A stretch of 64,000 bases of DNA from Arthrobacter sp. FB24 (GCF_000196235.1 NC_008541.1:3782001-3846000); one strand, 5' to 3'. Positions 36,380-46,242 are shown, counted from the stretch's first letter. Notes: generated from the letters alone by a model not told the origin. A program made the numbers and translations.

Positions 36380-37057
36380 ATGGACATCGAGGTATTGCGC
36401 CGCGCACCCCTATTCGCCACGCTCGACGACGAGGCATTCCGCCTGCTCACGGACGAGCTCACGGAGGTGGACCTCTCACGCGGAGCCTCGGTTTTCCGCG
36501 AAGGCGACCAGGGTGATCAGCTCTACTTCATCGTCTCCGGCAAGGTGAAGCTGGGCCGCACGTCCCCGGACGGCCGCGAGTCGCTGCTGGCAATCCTCGG
36601 CCCGGGCGAGCTCTTCGGCGAAATGGCCCTCTTCGATCCGAGCCCCCGCACGGCCACGGCAACTGCCGTCTCGGAGACCCGCCTGGCCGGGCTGAAGAAC
36701 GAGAGCCTCAACGCCCTGCTGCGCACCCGCCCCGAGGTTTCTGCCCAGCTGCTGCAGGCCTTGGCCCGACGCCTGCGCCGCACCAACGATTCCCTGTCGG
36801 ACCTGGTATTTTCCGACGTCCCGGGCCGCGTGGCCAAGGCGCTGCTGGACCTGGCCGACCGCTTCGGCCGCCCGGCAACCGACGGCGTCCTGGTGGCCCA
36901 CGAGCTCACGCAGGAAGAACTGGCCCAACTGGTGGGCGCGTCACGCGAAACCGTGAACAAGGCCCTGGCCGAGTTCGTGCAGCGCGGCTGGCTCCGCCTT
37001 GAAGCCCGCGCCGTCGTCATCCTGGACATGCAGCGCCTCCGCCAGCGCTCCCGCTAG
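36380..37057 (+). CDS. crp: Crp/Fnr-family global regulator (Crp/GlxR-like)
   Basis: A 225-residue regulator. The cyclic nucleotide-binding domain (about 8-120) contains the phosphate-binding cassette GELFGEMALFDPSPRTATATA, with the Glu and Arg that contact cAMP. The long dimer helix (about 112-140) is followed by the HTH ELTQEELAQLVGASRETVNK (about 173-192), which matches CRP-type recognition. It closely resembles actinobacterial Crp/GlxR. CAGGAGA precedes the ATG. A consensus CRP-type site lies before the sugar operon at 18085. Confidence 0.95.
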   Translation: MDIEVLRRAPLFATLDDEAFRLLTDELTEVDLSRGASVFREGDQGDQLYFIVSGKVKLGRTSPDGRESLLAILGPGELFGEMALFDPSPRTATATAVSETRLAGLKNESLNALLRTRPEVSAQLLQALARRLRRTNDSLSDLVFSDVPGRVAKALLDLADRFGRPATDGVLVAHELTQEELAQLVGASRETVNKALAEFVQRGWLRLEARAVVILDMQRLRQRSR

Positions 37058-37084
37058 TCCTCATAACACCCTTACAGCGTATGG

Positions 37085-37114
37085 AAGGCCGGCCCGTAGT
37101 AAGGAGCCGGCCTT
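37085..37114 (+). terminator. Terminator after crp
   Basis: Arms AAGGCCGGC (37085-37093) and GCCGGCCTT (37106-37114) enclose a 12-base loop, followed by a pyrimidine-rich stretch (CTGCTTGTT). The rest of the 206-bp gap to 37263 shows nothing recognisable. Confidence 0.75.
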
Positions 37115-37263
37115 CTGCTTGTTCACCGACCGGGGTGTGGCATCCGGCAGCGTGCGTCCAAGCAGGGCCCACGCTGTCCGGGTTCCCTGGCCGAGTTTGC
37201 GAGGTTAGGGAGACGGTGGGGAGGAACGAGCGAGCACGCCGAGGATGTTAGGCCCCGGTCGGC

Positions 37264-38175
37264 TTAGCGTTCGCGCTGCGGCTCTCCTGCCACGGTCTTT
37301 GCGGCTTCGACTTCGAGCATCAGTTTGCCGTCTTCTTCGACAAGCTTCGGCTGGTACACGTGCGGCTTGCGCTTGTAGCTCAGGTAGGCGATGCAGCCGT
37401 TGGCGGCCGCCATCTTCTCGAGCATGATTTCGGAGCCGGGAACCAGCAGCTGGCCGAGTTTCAGGCCCACCGTGTTTTCCTGGCCCACTTCGTCGCCCAG
37501 GGCGGTGGTGTCACGTTCGGCGATAACCTTGCTGGCGCACACCCACCGTCCCCACACGCCCTTGCTTCCCAGCAGGGTGGGCTGCTGGTTCACGGGCACG
37601 GTGGCGGCAAAGTAGCGGGTGTTGAAGCGGCGGTGGGCAAAGTCGGGGCTGAGCCAGTTGACCAGCGGTTTCAGCAGGTCAGTGCGGATCGACAATCCGC
37701 GCTTGGCCAGCACGTCCGTAAAGGATTTCTCCTGCTCGGCGACGGCAATCCTGGCACGCATCCACTCAGGCGTGGACGTGGCTTCCACCGTGGTGGAGAT
37801 GTCCGGGCCGGCGAGGAGGACGCCTGTTTCTTCAAAGAGTTCACGGATGGCACCCACCACGTGGCGGCGCGCCAGCCCGACGTCGGCCGTCCCCATCTGT
37901 TCCGCCCAATGCTGCGGCGTCGGGCCCAGCCAGCCGACGGCGTCGTCGTCGGACGCCTCCAGGGAACCGCCGGGGAAGGCGAGAACGCCGAGCGGGGAGG
38001 AACCCGGCCGGTAGCCCAGCCAGGTTTCGAGCCCTGTGGGAGAGTCCCGCAGCAGGACGACCGAGGACGCGTAGCGTGCGGCGCGCGGTGTCCGCTCGCC
38101 ATGTTCGAGCCAGCTTTGTGCTGCCCCCTCAAGATCGGGAGGCAGCACAAACAGGCGACGGGCTAACTGGGGCAA
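37264..38175 (-). CDS. Nudix hydrolase (NUDT19-like)
   Basis: A 303-residue protein. The Nudix region is spread out: VLAFPGGSLEASDDDAVGWL, then a 20-residue insert, then RRHVVGAIRELFEETGVLL carrying REL-EETG. Such an insert inside the Nudix box resembles NUDT19-like enzymes. The start used is TTG at 38175, 15 bases after the ridA stop; a GTG at 38148 is an alternative and neither has a strong ribosome-binding site. It is probably cotranscribed with the RidA and DUF4177 genes. Substrate unknown. Confidence 0.82.
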   Translation of the reverse strand: MPQLARRLFVLPPDLEGAAQSWLEHGERTPRAARYASSVVLLRDSPTGLETWLGYRPGSSPLGVLAFPGGSLEASDDDAVGWLGPTPQHWAEQMGTADVGLARRHVVGAIRELFEETGVLLAGPDISTTVEATSTPEWMRARIAVAEQEKSFTDVLAKRGLSIRTDLLKPLVNWLSPDFAHRRFNTRYFAATVPVNQQPTLLGSKGVWGRWVCASKVIAERDTTALGDEVGQENTVGLKLGQLLVPGSEIMLEKMAAANGCIAYLSYKRKPHVYQPKLVEEDGKLMLEVEAAKTVAGEPQRER

Positions 38176-38190
38176 GGGAAGTGACCGGCC

Positions 38191-38760
38191 TTAGCTAAAT
38201 TCGGCGATCAGTTCGACTTCGACCGGCGAGTCCAGCGGAAGAACCGACACGCCGACGGCGGACCGTGCATGCTGGCCCGCGTCGCCGAGGACCTTGCCCA
38301 GGAGTTCCGAGGCCCCGTTGATGACTCCCGGCTGCCCGGTGAAGGTGGGATCGGAGGAAACGAAGCCCACCACCTTGACGATCCTGGTGATGCGGTCGAG
38401 GTCGCCGATCACGCTCTTGACCGCGGCCAGGGCATTGACGGCGCAGACGGCGGCGAAGCGCTTGGCGTCCTCGGGAGAAACCGTGGGTTCGTCAGCGTAG
38501 CCCTCGGTGCCCGTCGACACCTTGCCGGTAGCTTCGAGTTTGCCGTTAATAAAGGGCAGCTGGCCGGACGTATAAACATGGTTGCCGGAGATGACGGCCG
38601 GAACATAGGCGGCCACCGGGGCCGCAACGTCCGGAAGGACCAATCCCAGCTCCGCCAGACGCTGTTCTACGGCGGAAACCGGTGCTCCGTTTTCCGCTCC
38701 GGAGGCCGGATTTTCGGCGTGGGCCGGGGATTCCGGCGCCGTGCCCGCAGGGCTTGTCAT
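38191..38760 (-). CDS. RidA/YjgF-family protein
   Basis: A 189-residue protein. Residues 1-30 are a disordered Ala/Pro-rich tail; the rest is a RidA fold with YVPAVISGNHVYTSGQLPF, VCAVNALAAVKSVIGDLDRI and the late VSVLPLDSPVEVELIAEFS. The canonical arginine region of active RidA (near NP.ARS or PARS) is here QHARSAVGVSVLPLD, with the arginine kept. RidA proteins hydrolyse reactive enamine/imine intermediates. Its ATG lies two bases after the DUF4177 stop. Confidence 0.92.
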   Translation of the reverse strand: MTSPAGTAPESPAHAENPASGAENGAPVSAVEQRLAELGLVLPDVAAPVAAYVPAVISGNHVYTSGQLPFINGKLEATGKVSTGTEGYADEPTVSPEDAKRFAAVCAVNALAAVKSVIGDLDRITRIVKVVGFVSSDPTFTGQPGVINGASELLGKVLGDAGQHARSAVGVSVLPLDSPVEVELIAEFS

Positions 38761-38762
38761 AA

Positions 38763-38918
38763 CTACTGCTTCTCCCTCTTGAGGTAGGCAACGAGGCCGT
38801 TGCCGTCAGGACCGGTGACTACCTGGACGAGCTCCCAGCCGTCCTCTCCCCACTGGTCCAGAATCTGCTTCGTGGCGTGAATAATGAGCGGAATCGTGGC
38901 GTACTCCCATTTGGTCAT
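38763..38918 (-). CDS. Small DUF4177-like protein (51 residues)
   Basis: An open frame of 51 residues from ATG at 38918 to TAG at 38763. It begins MTKWEYATIPLI, contains QWGEDGWELVQVV and ends LVAYLKREKQ. The pattern WEY...DGWELV...YLKR is typical of DUF4177 proteins. It is followed after two bases by the RidA gene, so it heads that operon. Its start is only 37 bp from the divergent penicillin-binding protein gene, which leaves little room for two promoters. Function unknown. Confidence 0.9.
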   Translation of the reverse strand: MTKWEYATIPLIIHATKQILDQWGEDGWELVQVVTGPDGNGLVAYLKREKQ

Positions 38919-38955
38919 GAGCTAAAGACTAGTCCTTGCCGGTAAAGTGGAAAAC

Positions 38956-41256
38956 ATGGCGACTGGTAAGAACCCTTTATTCGACACGGCCACCACCCTC
39001 GGAAAGATCCTTGCTTTCCTTGGCGTGAGCGCGATTTGTGGTGTCCTGGTGGCAGGCCTGCTGGTCCCTGCGGCGGCTGTTTCCGGCAGCACTGCGAGCG
39101 GCTCCATCGAGTTCTTCGACACGCTCCCGGCGGAGCTGCAGGTGGATCCGCCGAGCCAGTCCACCAAGATCCTCGCCTCCGACGGCAGCCTGATCGCCAA
39201 CCTCTACGCTGAAAACCGCACACGCGTTTCACTGGACCAGATGTCGCCATTCATCAAGGACGCAGTGATCGCCATTGAGGACAGCCGCTTCTATGAGCAC
39301 GGCGGTGTGGACACCACGGGCATCATGCGTGCACTGGTCAGCACTGCCCGCGGCAATAAACAGGGCGCGTCCACCATCACGCAGCAGTACGTGAACAACG
39401 TCATCAATGCCTCGCTGGAAGCTGAAGGCAATACCGAGGACATCAAGCTCAACGGCGTTAACAAGGGCGTAGGCGACAAGCTCCGCGAGATGAAGCTGGC
39501 CATCGCCCTGGAGAAGAAGTTCACCAAGGAGCAGATCCTCGAGGGCTACCTCAACATCGTGTTCTTCAACCGTGACGCCTACGGCATCGAGGCGGCTTCC
39601 AAGTTCTTCTTCAGCACCACCGCGAAGGACCTCACCCTTCCGCAGGCCGCGCTGCTGGCCGGCGTGGTGAACAGCCCGTCGTTCTACGACCCCATCACCA
39701 ATCCTGAGAACGCGAAGAACCGCCGCGACCTGGTGCTCAAGGCGATGTACACGCAGGGCAAGATCAAGCAGCCCGAGTACGAAGCAGCGGTGGCCGCACC
39801 GGTGGAAACCAAGGTCACCCCGGCCCGCCAAGGTTGCGCCTATGCTTCCACGGCCCCCTACTTCTGTGATTACGTCCTGCACCTGCTGCTGAACGATCCG
39901 GCCTACGGCGCCGATGCCACGGAGCGCGAGCGGAAAATCTTCCGCGGCGGCCTGACCATCACCACCACCCTTGACCCCAAGGCCCAGAACGCGGCGCAGG
40001 CCCAAGTGGACGCGTCGGCCGGAGCCAACCCGGACAAGTGGGGTGCGGCGGTTGTTTCGGTCCAGCCGAACACCGGCAAGATCACCAACATGGCGCAGAA
40101 CACCGTGTGGTTCGCCGGGGACGGCAAGTTCGACAGCCAGCTCAACTTCAGCGTTGACCAGTACGACGCCAACGGCAACGACCTCAACGGGCTCGGCGGA
40201 GCCCAGCCCGGATCAACCATGAAGCCGTTCACGTTTGCCGAGTGGCTTAACGAGGGCAATTCGATGAACACGATCCTGAACGGCGCGGTTCGTCGCTATC
40301 CACAGAACTTCCCCTGGAAGAACACTTGCCCGACACCGACGGTCGGCTGGTATGACAGCACCAACGGCGAGTCCACGGACCTGCAGAATGCGGAGCCGAA
40401 CTACTACAAGTCAATGACGGTCCTCGATGGCCTGGCCAACTCGATCAACACCATGACGTTTGCCACCGCCGCCAGGGTGGACCTCTGCGGAATCCAGAAG
40501 GTCGTGGACGCTGTGGGCCTGCACGAAGGCCTTCCGCAGCGGGACGGTGACGGTAAGATCACCAACCCGACGCCGCCCATCACCATGACGACGCTGGGTA
40601 ATCTCCTGGGTTCCAGGCAGACGTCGCCGCTGGCCATGGCAAGCGCCTTCGCCACCTTCGCGAATGACGGCAAGTACTGTGCCCCGATCGCCATCACGTC
40701 GGTCACCGACCAGACCGGCGCCCAGCTGCCGGCCCAGTCCACGAACTGCCGGGACGCCCTCAAACCGGAGGTTGCCCGCGGCGTGAACTATGCCCTCCAG
40801 GAAGTCCTCAACCGCGGCTCGGGTTCGCTCATCCAGCCGCGCATTTCCACCAAGACCAACTTCCCCATCGCGGCCAAGACCGGTACGTCCAACAACAACG
40901 GCTCCACCTGGGTGGTGGGCCACACCACCGGCCTGGCCACCGCGGCGTGGTTCGGTGACGCACTCGGAACGCAGCAGCGCGCGGGCCAGAACGTGACCGT
41001 CAACGGCAAGTTCTACACCGGAATCGACGGTTACATGATTGCCGGGCCGATGTTCTCGAACTTCATGTCCCAGGTCGCGCCCGCGTACGGTACCAACCCG
41101 TTCACTGCACCGCCGTCGAACATGGTCAATGGAACGCCCACGCGGCAGAACACCCCGTCGACGCAGCGCAGTGCGCCAGCACCGGCGCCGGCTCCCACCA
41201 CCGAAGCTCCGGCTCCGGCACCCAGCAACAAGGACAACGGCAAGGGCAACGGGTAG
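38956..41256 (+). CDS. Class A penicillin-binding protein (glycosyltransferase/transpeptidase)
   Basis: A 766-residue cell-wall synthase. It has one N-terminal membrane anchor (about 16-40). The GT51 domain (about 80-250) has catalytic Glu108 in AIEDSRFYEHGGVD and the QGASTITQQYVNN motif. The transpeptidase domain has SxxK at Ser420 (PGSTMKPF), an SxN-like SIN in LANSINTM, and KTG at Lys641 (AAKTGTSNN). The C-terminus (about 725-766) is a Pro/Ala-rich low-complexity tail. Start is ATG at 38956; a GTG at 38947 is possible. It resembles PonA-type enzymes and is followed closely by a metallophosphoesterase. Confidence 0.95.
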   Translation: MATGKNPLFDTATTLGKILAFLGVSAICGVLVAGLLVPAAAVSGSTASGSIEFFDTLPAELQVDPPSQSTKILASDGSLIANLYAENRTRVSLDQMSPFIKDAVIAIEDSRFYEHGGVDTTGIMRALVSTARGNKQGASTITQQYVNNVINASLEAEGNTEDIKLNGVNKGVGDKLREMKLAIALEKKFTKEQILEGYLNIVFFNRDAYGIEAASKFFFSTTAKDLTLPQAALLAGVVNSPSFYDPITNPENAKNRRDLVLKAMYTQGKIKQPEYEAAVAAPVETKVTPARQGCAYASTAPYFCDYVLHLLLNDPAYGADATERERKIFRGGLTITTTLDPKAQNAAQAQVDASAGANPDKWGAAVVSVQPNTGKITNMAQNTVWFAGDGKFDSQLNFSVDQYDANGNDLNGLGGAQPGSTMKPFTFAEWLNEGNSMNTILNGAVRRYPQNFPWKNTCPTPTVGWYDSTNGESTDLQNAEPNYYKSMTVLDGLANSINTMTFATAARVDLCGIQKVVDAVGLHEGLPQRDGDGKITNPTPPITMTTLGNLLGSRQTSPLAMASAFATFANDGKYCAPIAITSVTDQTGAQLPAQSTNCRDALKPEVARGVNYALQEVLNRGSGSLIQPRISTKTNFPIAAKTGTSNNNGSTWVVGHTTGLATAAWFGDALGTQQRAGQNVTVNGKFYTGIDGYMIAGPMFSNFMSQVAPAYGTNPFTAPPSNMVNGTPTRQNTPSTQRSAPAPAPAPTTEAPAPAPSNKDNGKGNG

Positions 41257-41263
41257 CGCACCA

Positions 41264-42208
41264 ATGGGGGACAACACAACGCTGGCAGGCCGCGCCCGAA
41301 GCATCGGACGCGGCCTTGCCGTAACTGCAGCAGCCGGCGCCGCAGCCGGCATGGCAACGGCGGGGTACGGGCTGTGGGAGAAGAACCAGTTCGTCCTGCG
41401 CGAGGAAACCGTGCCCGTCCTTCCCGCCGGTTTCGGCCCGTTCCGGGTCCTGCACCTCAGCGATATCCACTTCGTTCCGGGGCAGAACCGGAAAGCGGAG
41501 TGGCTGTCTTCCCTGGCTGAGCTGAAACCGGACCTGGTGGTCAACACCGGGGACAACCTCAGCCACGTCAAGGCGATCGACCCGCTGCTGGCGGCGCTGG
41601 AACCCCTCCTGCAATTTCCCGGCGTCTTCGTGCCCGGTTCCAACGACTACTTCGCACCCACCGTTAAGAACCCGGCGTCCTACTTGCTGGGGCCGTCCAA
41701 AGCCCAGAAGAAGCCCGTGGAACTCGACTGGCCGAGGCTGCGCTCCTCCTTCGGGATGTCCGGCTGGGTGGACCTGACCAACCGAAACCAGTCCGTGGTG
41801 CTGAAGGGTCTGCGCTTTGACTTCTCCGGTGTGGACGATCCCCACCTCAAGTTGGAGCGCTATGCCGGCTGGCCCCGCGGGACCAAGGGCCAGGACAACA
41901 CACCCCACCTGCGCGTGGCGGTCATCCACGCGCCCTACCAGCGCGTGCTGGACCACTTCACCGAGGACGGGGCGGACCTGCTGCTCGCCGGCCACACCCA
42001 CGGCGGACAGATCTGCCTGCCCGGGTACGGTGCCCTGGTCTCAAATTGCGACCTCCCCACGTGGCGGGCCAAGGGACTCCACAACTGGGAAAGCAACGGA
42101 AGCACGACGCCGGTCAACGTCTCCGGCGGGATCGGCACCTCGCGCTTCGCACCGGTACGGATCGCCTGCCGGCCCGAGGCCGTACTCCTCACCCTGACGG
42201 AGCGCTGA
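41264..42208 (+). CDS. Membrane-anchored metallophosphoesterase
   Basis: A 314-residue protein starting 7 bases after the penicillin-binding protein stop. An N-terminal hydrophobic Ala/Gly segment (about 13-40) is followed by a calcineurin-like phosphoesterase domain: LHLSDIHFVPGQ (DxH), NTGDNLSH (GDN), FVPGSNDYF (GNHD-type loop with a serine: GSND), and LLLAGHTHGGQICLPGYG (GHTHGGQ). This is the YkuE-like family often beside class A PBPs in actinobacteria. Substrate unknown; a cell-envelope lipid or nucleotide is likely. Confidence 0.92.
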   Translation: MGDNTTLAGRARSIGRGLAVTAAAGAAAGMATAGYGLWEKNQFVLREETVPVLPAGFGPFRVLHLSDIHFVPGQNRKAEWLSSLAELKPDLVVNTGDNLSHVKAIDPLLAALEPLLQFPGVFVPGSNDYFAPTVKNPASYLLGPSKAQKKPVELDWPRLRSSFGMSGWVDLTNRNQSVVLKGLRFDFSGVDDPHLKLERYAGWPRGTKGQDNTPHLRVAVIHAPYQRVLDHFTEDGADLLLAGHTHGGQICLPGYGALVSNCDLPTWRAKGLHNWESNGSTTPVNVSGGIGTSRFAPVRIACRPEAVLLTLTER

Positions 42209-42367
42209 GGCGCCCGGTTCCGCAGGCCCAACCTCCGGAACCATTACAAAACGCAATGACTGGGCAAGATCTCCGCAGCCCGCAAAATCCTGTGAACGAC
42301 GTCACGCCATGGCATAGGGTAGTTGCTATAGGAAACTACATTCGCAGTTGAGCTTCAAGAAGCGGGC

Positions 42368-44184
42368 ATGGCCAAGCAGACTCCATTCTTCACGTCAATC
42401 AGCCGACTCTATCCCCATGTAAAGCCGATCATCCCCCGGCTTTTTATGGGACTTCTATGCGCCCTCCTGGCCAGCATCGTGGCACTGGCGATCCCCCAGG
42501 TGCTGCGGGTGCTCATCAACGACTCGCTTCGGCCGGGCGGCGCCACGGACGCTGTCTGGATCGCCTCCCTGACCATCCTGGGACTTGGTGTCGCCGAAGC
42601 CGGGCTGGTTGCCCTCCGCCGCCAGTTCGTGATCAATCCCGCCACCACCGTGGAAACGCGGATGCGGGTATCGCTCTACGGACACCTCCAGGACCTGACC
42701 GTGTCCTTCCACGACCGCTGGGGATCCGGGCAGCTGCTCTCCCGGGCAATGACGGACCTGAACTTCCTGCGCCGCTGGATGGCGTTCGGCGCCATCATGC
42801 TGGTGGTGACCACCCTGACGGTGGTGATCGGCGTCGTCGTGATGTTTGCGATGAGCTGGCAGCTGGCACTGATCTTCCTGGCCGCCGCCGTGCCCATCAT
42901 GATCTACGGTTTCCGGTTCAGGACCCGCTTCAGCAAGGTGGCCCGCCGGAGCCAGGACCAGGCCGGCGACCTCGCCACCACGGTGGAGGAATCCGTGCAC
43001 GGCATCCGCGTGCTCAAGGCCTTCGGCCGCAGCCGCGAAGCCCTGGAGAACTTCAACGAACAGGCCGAGGAACTCCGGCAGACCGAGATCGCCAAGGCCA
43101 AGCACCAGGCCACCTTCAGCATGGTGGTCACCCTCCTGCCCGAACTTGCGCTCGGCGCCGGCTGGTGGCGGGCATCACGCTGGCCGCGGACGGCCAGCTA
43201 AGCATCGGTTCGCTGGTAGCGTTCTTCGCCACCGCAGCCGTCGTCGCGGCGCCCGTGGAATTCAGCGGCATGCTGCTCGCCATGGCGCTGACGGCAAAAA
43301 CGGCCATCGACCGGCATTTCGAGGTCATGGACGCCGCCAACACCATCACCAGCCCGGAACAGCCCCGGCAGCCCGCGCAACTCAGGGGCGCCCTGAGCTT
43401 CAATGCCGCGACGTTCGCGTTCGAGGACGCCCCGGACAAACCGATCCTCAAGGACATCAGCCTTGACGTCCGCCCCGGGGAGACCATGGCCCTTGTGGGC
43501 ATCACCGGCAGCGGCAAGAGCGCACTGCTCCAGCTGGTCCCCCGCCTCTACGACGTCACCGCGGGCTCCATCACGATCGACGGCGTGGACCTGCGCGAGT
43601 TCTCCGTAGAGCAGCTGCGCACGGTGGTGGGCGTCGCCTTCGAAGACACCACGCTGTTCTCCAATTCCGTCCGCGACAACGTGTTGCTCGGTGCCAGCGA
43701 GCGGAGCCAGGAAGCGCTGGAGGAAGCTCTGGACGTTGCCCAGGCCCACTTTGCCCACTCCCTTCCGGACGGCCTGGACACGCTGATCGGCGAGGAGGGC
43801 CTCAGCCTGTCCGGCGGCCAGCGGCAGCGCATCGCCCTGGCCCGTGCCATCGCCGCGAAGCCCAAGGTGCTGGTGCTGGACGATCCGCTGTCCGCCCTGG
43901 ACGTCAACACCGAAGAACTCGTGGAAGCCCGGCTGCGCGAGGTGCTTGCCGACACCACCACGCTGATCGTCGCCCACCGGCCGTCCACCGTGGCGCTGGC
44001 GGACCGGGTGGCACTGCTCAAGGACGGCCGGATCGCCGCCGTCGGGACCCACGCCGAACTGCTGGCGCACAACGAGCACTACCGTTACGTGATCGCCAGC
44101 CTGGAAACGGAACCCCGTGACCTGGATTCCGAACTGTCGGACCTTTCAGAATTAAGCGACGAGTCCGAGGAGATTTCCCGATGA
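42368..44184 (+). pseudogene. ABC exporter half-transporter, frameshifted by one missing base
   Basis: Two overlapping frames together encode one complete ABC exporter of about 605 residues. The first frame runs from ATG 42368 and stops at 43201, just after the last-but-one helix ([11 protein letters not shown]). The second frame continues exactly from [20 protein letters not shown] to 44184. Inserting one C after 43162 (GGC TGG to GGC CTG G) restores one frame. The ATPase half is intact: Walker [10 protein letters not shown], signature LSGGQRQR, H-loop IVAHRPST. Walker B is [12 protein letters not shown], with Asp where the catalytic Glu is expected, as in the degenerate site of heterodimeric exporters. 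The stop overlaps the partner's ATG (ATGA). It may be a sequencing error or a recent mutation; without repair only a truncated protein would be made. Confidence 0.9.
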
Positions 44185-46013
44185 CCACCGCTACCTTCGG
44201 CACCGCCAACGAGGACAACGCCCACCTGAGCAAGAGCGAAAGCAAAACCGTGCGACGGCGTTCGCTCGCGTTGCTGGCGTCCCTGATCCGTCCCGTGCGG
44301 CTGAGGTTCTGGCTCACCATCACCATGGTGGTCCTCTCGCAGGCCGCCCGGGTGGCCGGGCCTGCGCTGATCGCCTTCGGCATCGACCACGCCCTGCCTG
44401 CCCTCCGGTCCGGGGACAACATGCCGCTGGTCCTCACCGGCGTCGCCTACCTTGCCGCGGCGGTCGCGACTGCGGGCCTCACCGCACTGTACGTGACCTC
44501 GACGGCGAAACTGAGCCAGGCGATGCTGCTGGACCTGCGGGTCCGCGTCTTCCGGCACACACAGCGGCTGAGCCTTGAATTCCACGAGAAGTACACGTCC
44601 GGCCGGATCATCGCCCGGCAGACCTCGGACCTCGAGGCGCTGCGTGAACTCCTGGACTCGGGCGTCAGCTCGCTGGCCTCCGGGATGCTGTTCATGGTGT
44701 TCACGGCCATCACGGTGTTCGCCCTGGACTGGCGCAGCGGCCTCATTGTGCTGGCCGCGGGCGTGCCCATGTACTTCCTGGCACGCTGGTACCAGAAGCA
44801 CTCCCAGATCGCCTTCCGCGAGTCCCGGGTGGTGTCCGCGCGCCTGATTGTGCACTTCGTGGAAACCATGACCGGCATCCGGGCAGTGAAGGCCTTCCGC
44901 AAGGAGCGCGAAAACGCCGACCGCTACGGCCAACTGTCCGAGGACTACCGCAGGGTGACTGTCCGGTCCATCAACCTCAACGGCATCTTCCAGCCGGGCC
45001 TGGTGCTGATCGGCAACGTCTGCGTGGCGGTGGTTCTGCTGTTCGGCGGTTTCCGTGTGCTGGACGGGGACCTCGCCGTGGGTGTCCTGCTGGCCTTGAT
45101 CCTGTCCACCAAGCGCTTTTTCCAGCCGGTGGACCAGATGGCCATGTTCTACAACTCCTTTCAGAGCGCCCAGGCAGCCCTTGAGAAGGTCTCCGGCCTG
45201 CTGGAGGAGGTTCCCACCGTGCGGCCGCCGAAGAACCCCGTAGCGCTCCCCGATGCCCGCGGCACCATCGACTTCAACGGCGTGGAGTTCCGGTACGGCG
45301 ACGGGCCCGTCATCATCCCGAAGCTGGACCTGCACATACCGGCCGGGCAGATTGTGGCCCTGGTGGGCGAGACCGGCGCGGGCAAGTCCACCCTGGCAAA
45401 ACTGATTGCCCGCTTCTATGACGTGTCCGAGGGGTCGGTGACGCTGGACGGCGTGGACCTGAGGAGCCTCACCACCCCGGACCTGCGCCGGAACGTGGTG
45501 ATGGTTACCCAGGAGGCCTTCCTGTTCAGCGGGTCCGTGGCGGACAATATCGCACTGGGCCGTCCGGAAGCCTCCCGGGCGGAGATCGAGGAGGCCGCCC
45601 GCGCCGTTGGCGCCTACGAGTTCATCATGGAACTGCCCGATGGCTTCGACACCGACGTGAACAAGCGCGGTGGGCGTGTCTCGGCCGGGCAGCGCCAGCT
45701 CATCAGCTTTGCCCGGGCCTTCCTGGCCCGCCCGGCGGTGCTCATCCTGGACGAGGCCACCTCCTCGCTGGACATCCCCTCGGAGCGCCTGGTCCAGAGC
45801 GGACTCGCCAGCCTGCTGGAGGGTGTGGCAGGGCACGACGCCGGCCGCACGGCCCTGATCATCGCCCATCGGCTCTCCACGGTTGAGACCGCCGACCGCG
45901 TCCTGGTGGTCCACGACGGACGGGTGGTGGAGGACGGCACGCCGGAGGAACTCATCGGCGGCGGCGGGCGATTCGCCGAACTGCACGGAGCTTGGAAGGA
46001 CTCGCTCGTATAG
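44181..46013 (+). CDS. ABC exporter half-transporter (partner with canonical ATP site)
   Basis: A 610-residue protein with six membrane helices (about 25-320) and an ATPase domain (about 355-600). Walker A is GETGAGKST, the signature is VSAGQRQ, and Walker B is [12 protein letters not shown] with the catalytic Glu present. The H-loop is IIAHRLST. Next to the Asp-containing subunit this makes a typical asymmetric heterodimer (BmrCD/TM287-288-like). Substrate unknown; multidrug or lipid export is typical. Its ATG overlaps the stop of the frameshifted partner, so its translation may suffer if the upstream frame terminates early. Confidence 0.94.
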   Translation: MTTATFGTANEDNAHLSKSESKTVRRRSLALLASLIRPVRLRFWLTITMVVLSQAARVAGPALIAFGIDHALPALRSGDNMPLVLTGVAYLAAAVATAGLTALYVTSTAKLSQAMLLDLRVRVFRHTQRLSLEFHEKYTSGRIIARQTSDLEALRELLDSGVSSLASGMLFMVFTAITVFALDWRSGLIVLAAGVPMYFLARWYQKHSQIAFRESRVVSARLIVHFVETMTGIRAVKAFRKERENADRYGQLSEDYRRVTVRSINLNGIFQPGLVLIGNVCVAVVLLFGGFRVLDGDLAVGVLLALILSTKRFFQPVDQMAMFYNSFQSAQAALEKVSGLLEEVPTVRPPKNPVALPDARGTIDFNGVEFRYGDGPVIIPKLDLHIPAGQIVALVGETGAGKSTLAKLIARFYDVSEGSVTLDGVDLRSLTTPDLRRNVVMVTQEAFLFSGSVADNIALGRPEASRAEIEEAARAVGAYEFIMELPDGFDTDVNKRGGRVSAGQRQLISFARAFLARPAVLILDEATSSLDIPSERLVQSGLASLLEGVAGHDAGRTALIIAHRLSTVETADRVLVVHDGRVVEDGTPEELIGGGGRFAELHGAWKDSLV

Positions 46014-46039
46014 CTTTCGCGTTGCCGCGGGGTGCCGAT

Positions 46040-46069
46040 TTCACATCCGGGGCAGGAATCGGATACTCT
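46040..46069 (+). promoter_or_regulatory. Likely promoter of tRNA-Pro
   Basis: TTCACA (46040-46045) and TACTCT (46064-46069) are separated by 18 bases and end 27 bases before the mature tRNA 5' end, a normal layout for a leader-containing tRNA transcript. Confidence 0.55.
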
Positions 46070-46096
46070 TGTGAAGTTGCTTTTGAAGCAACGGAT

Positions 46097-46173
46097 CGGG
46101 ATGTGGCGCAGCTTGGTAGCGCGCGTCGTTCGGGACGACGAGGTCGCAGGTTCAAATCCTGTCATCCCGACCA
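46097..46173 (+). tRNA. tRNA-Pro (anticodon CGG), CCA encoded
   Basis: The acceptor arms are CGGGATG and CATCCCG, with discriminator A and encoded CCA at 46171-46173. The D arm contains AGCTTGGTAGC. The anticodon stem CGTCG/CGACG holds the loop TTCGGGA, giving anticodon CGG. The T arm contains GGTTCAAATCC. The cloverleaf is complete at 77 nt. Confidence 0.97.
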
Positions 46174-46175
46174 AA

Positions 46176-46213
46176 CACAAAGAGGGTCTTCCATTCGGAA
46201 GGCCCTCTTTGTG
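46176..46213 (+). terminator. Terminator after tRNA-Pro
   Basis: Arms CACAAAGAGGG (46176-46186) and CCCTCTTTGTG (46203-46213) with an inner CTTCC/GGAAG stem make a long hairpin directly behind the tRNA. The sequence is symmetric enough to act also for the opposite strand. Confidence 0.85.
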
Positions 46214-46242
46214 TTGCGCCTGCGGCGCGTCCGGCCGTGGCC

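Noticed and set aside
37115..37263. Possible small RNA in the gap after crp
   Set aside because: No promoter, stem-loop or T-run beyond the crp terminator could be supported by eye.
46152..46242. C-terminal extension of the small membrane protein through the tRNA
   Set aside because: It runs antisense through tRNA-Pro and its terminator and has unnatural composition; a frameshift to the 46243 stop is more likely.
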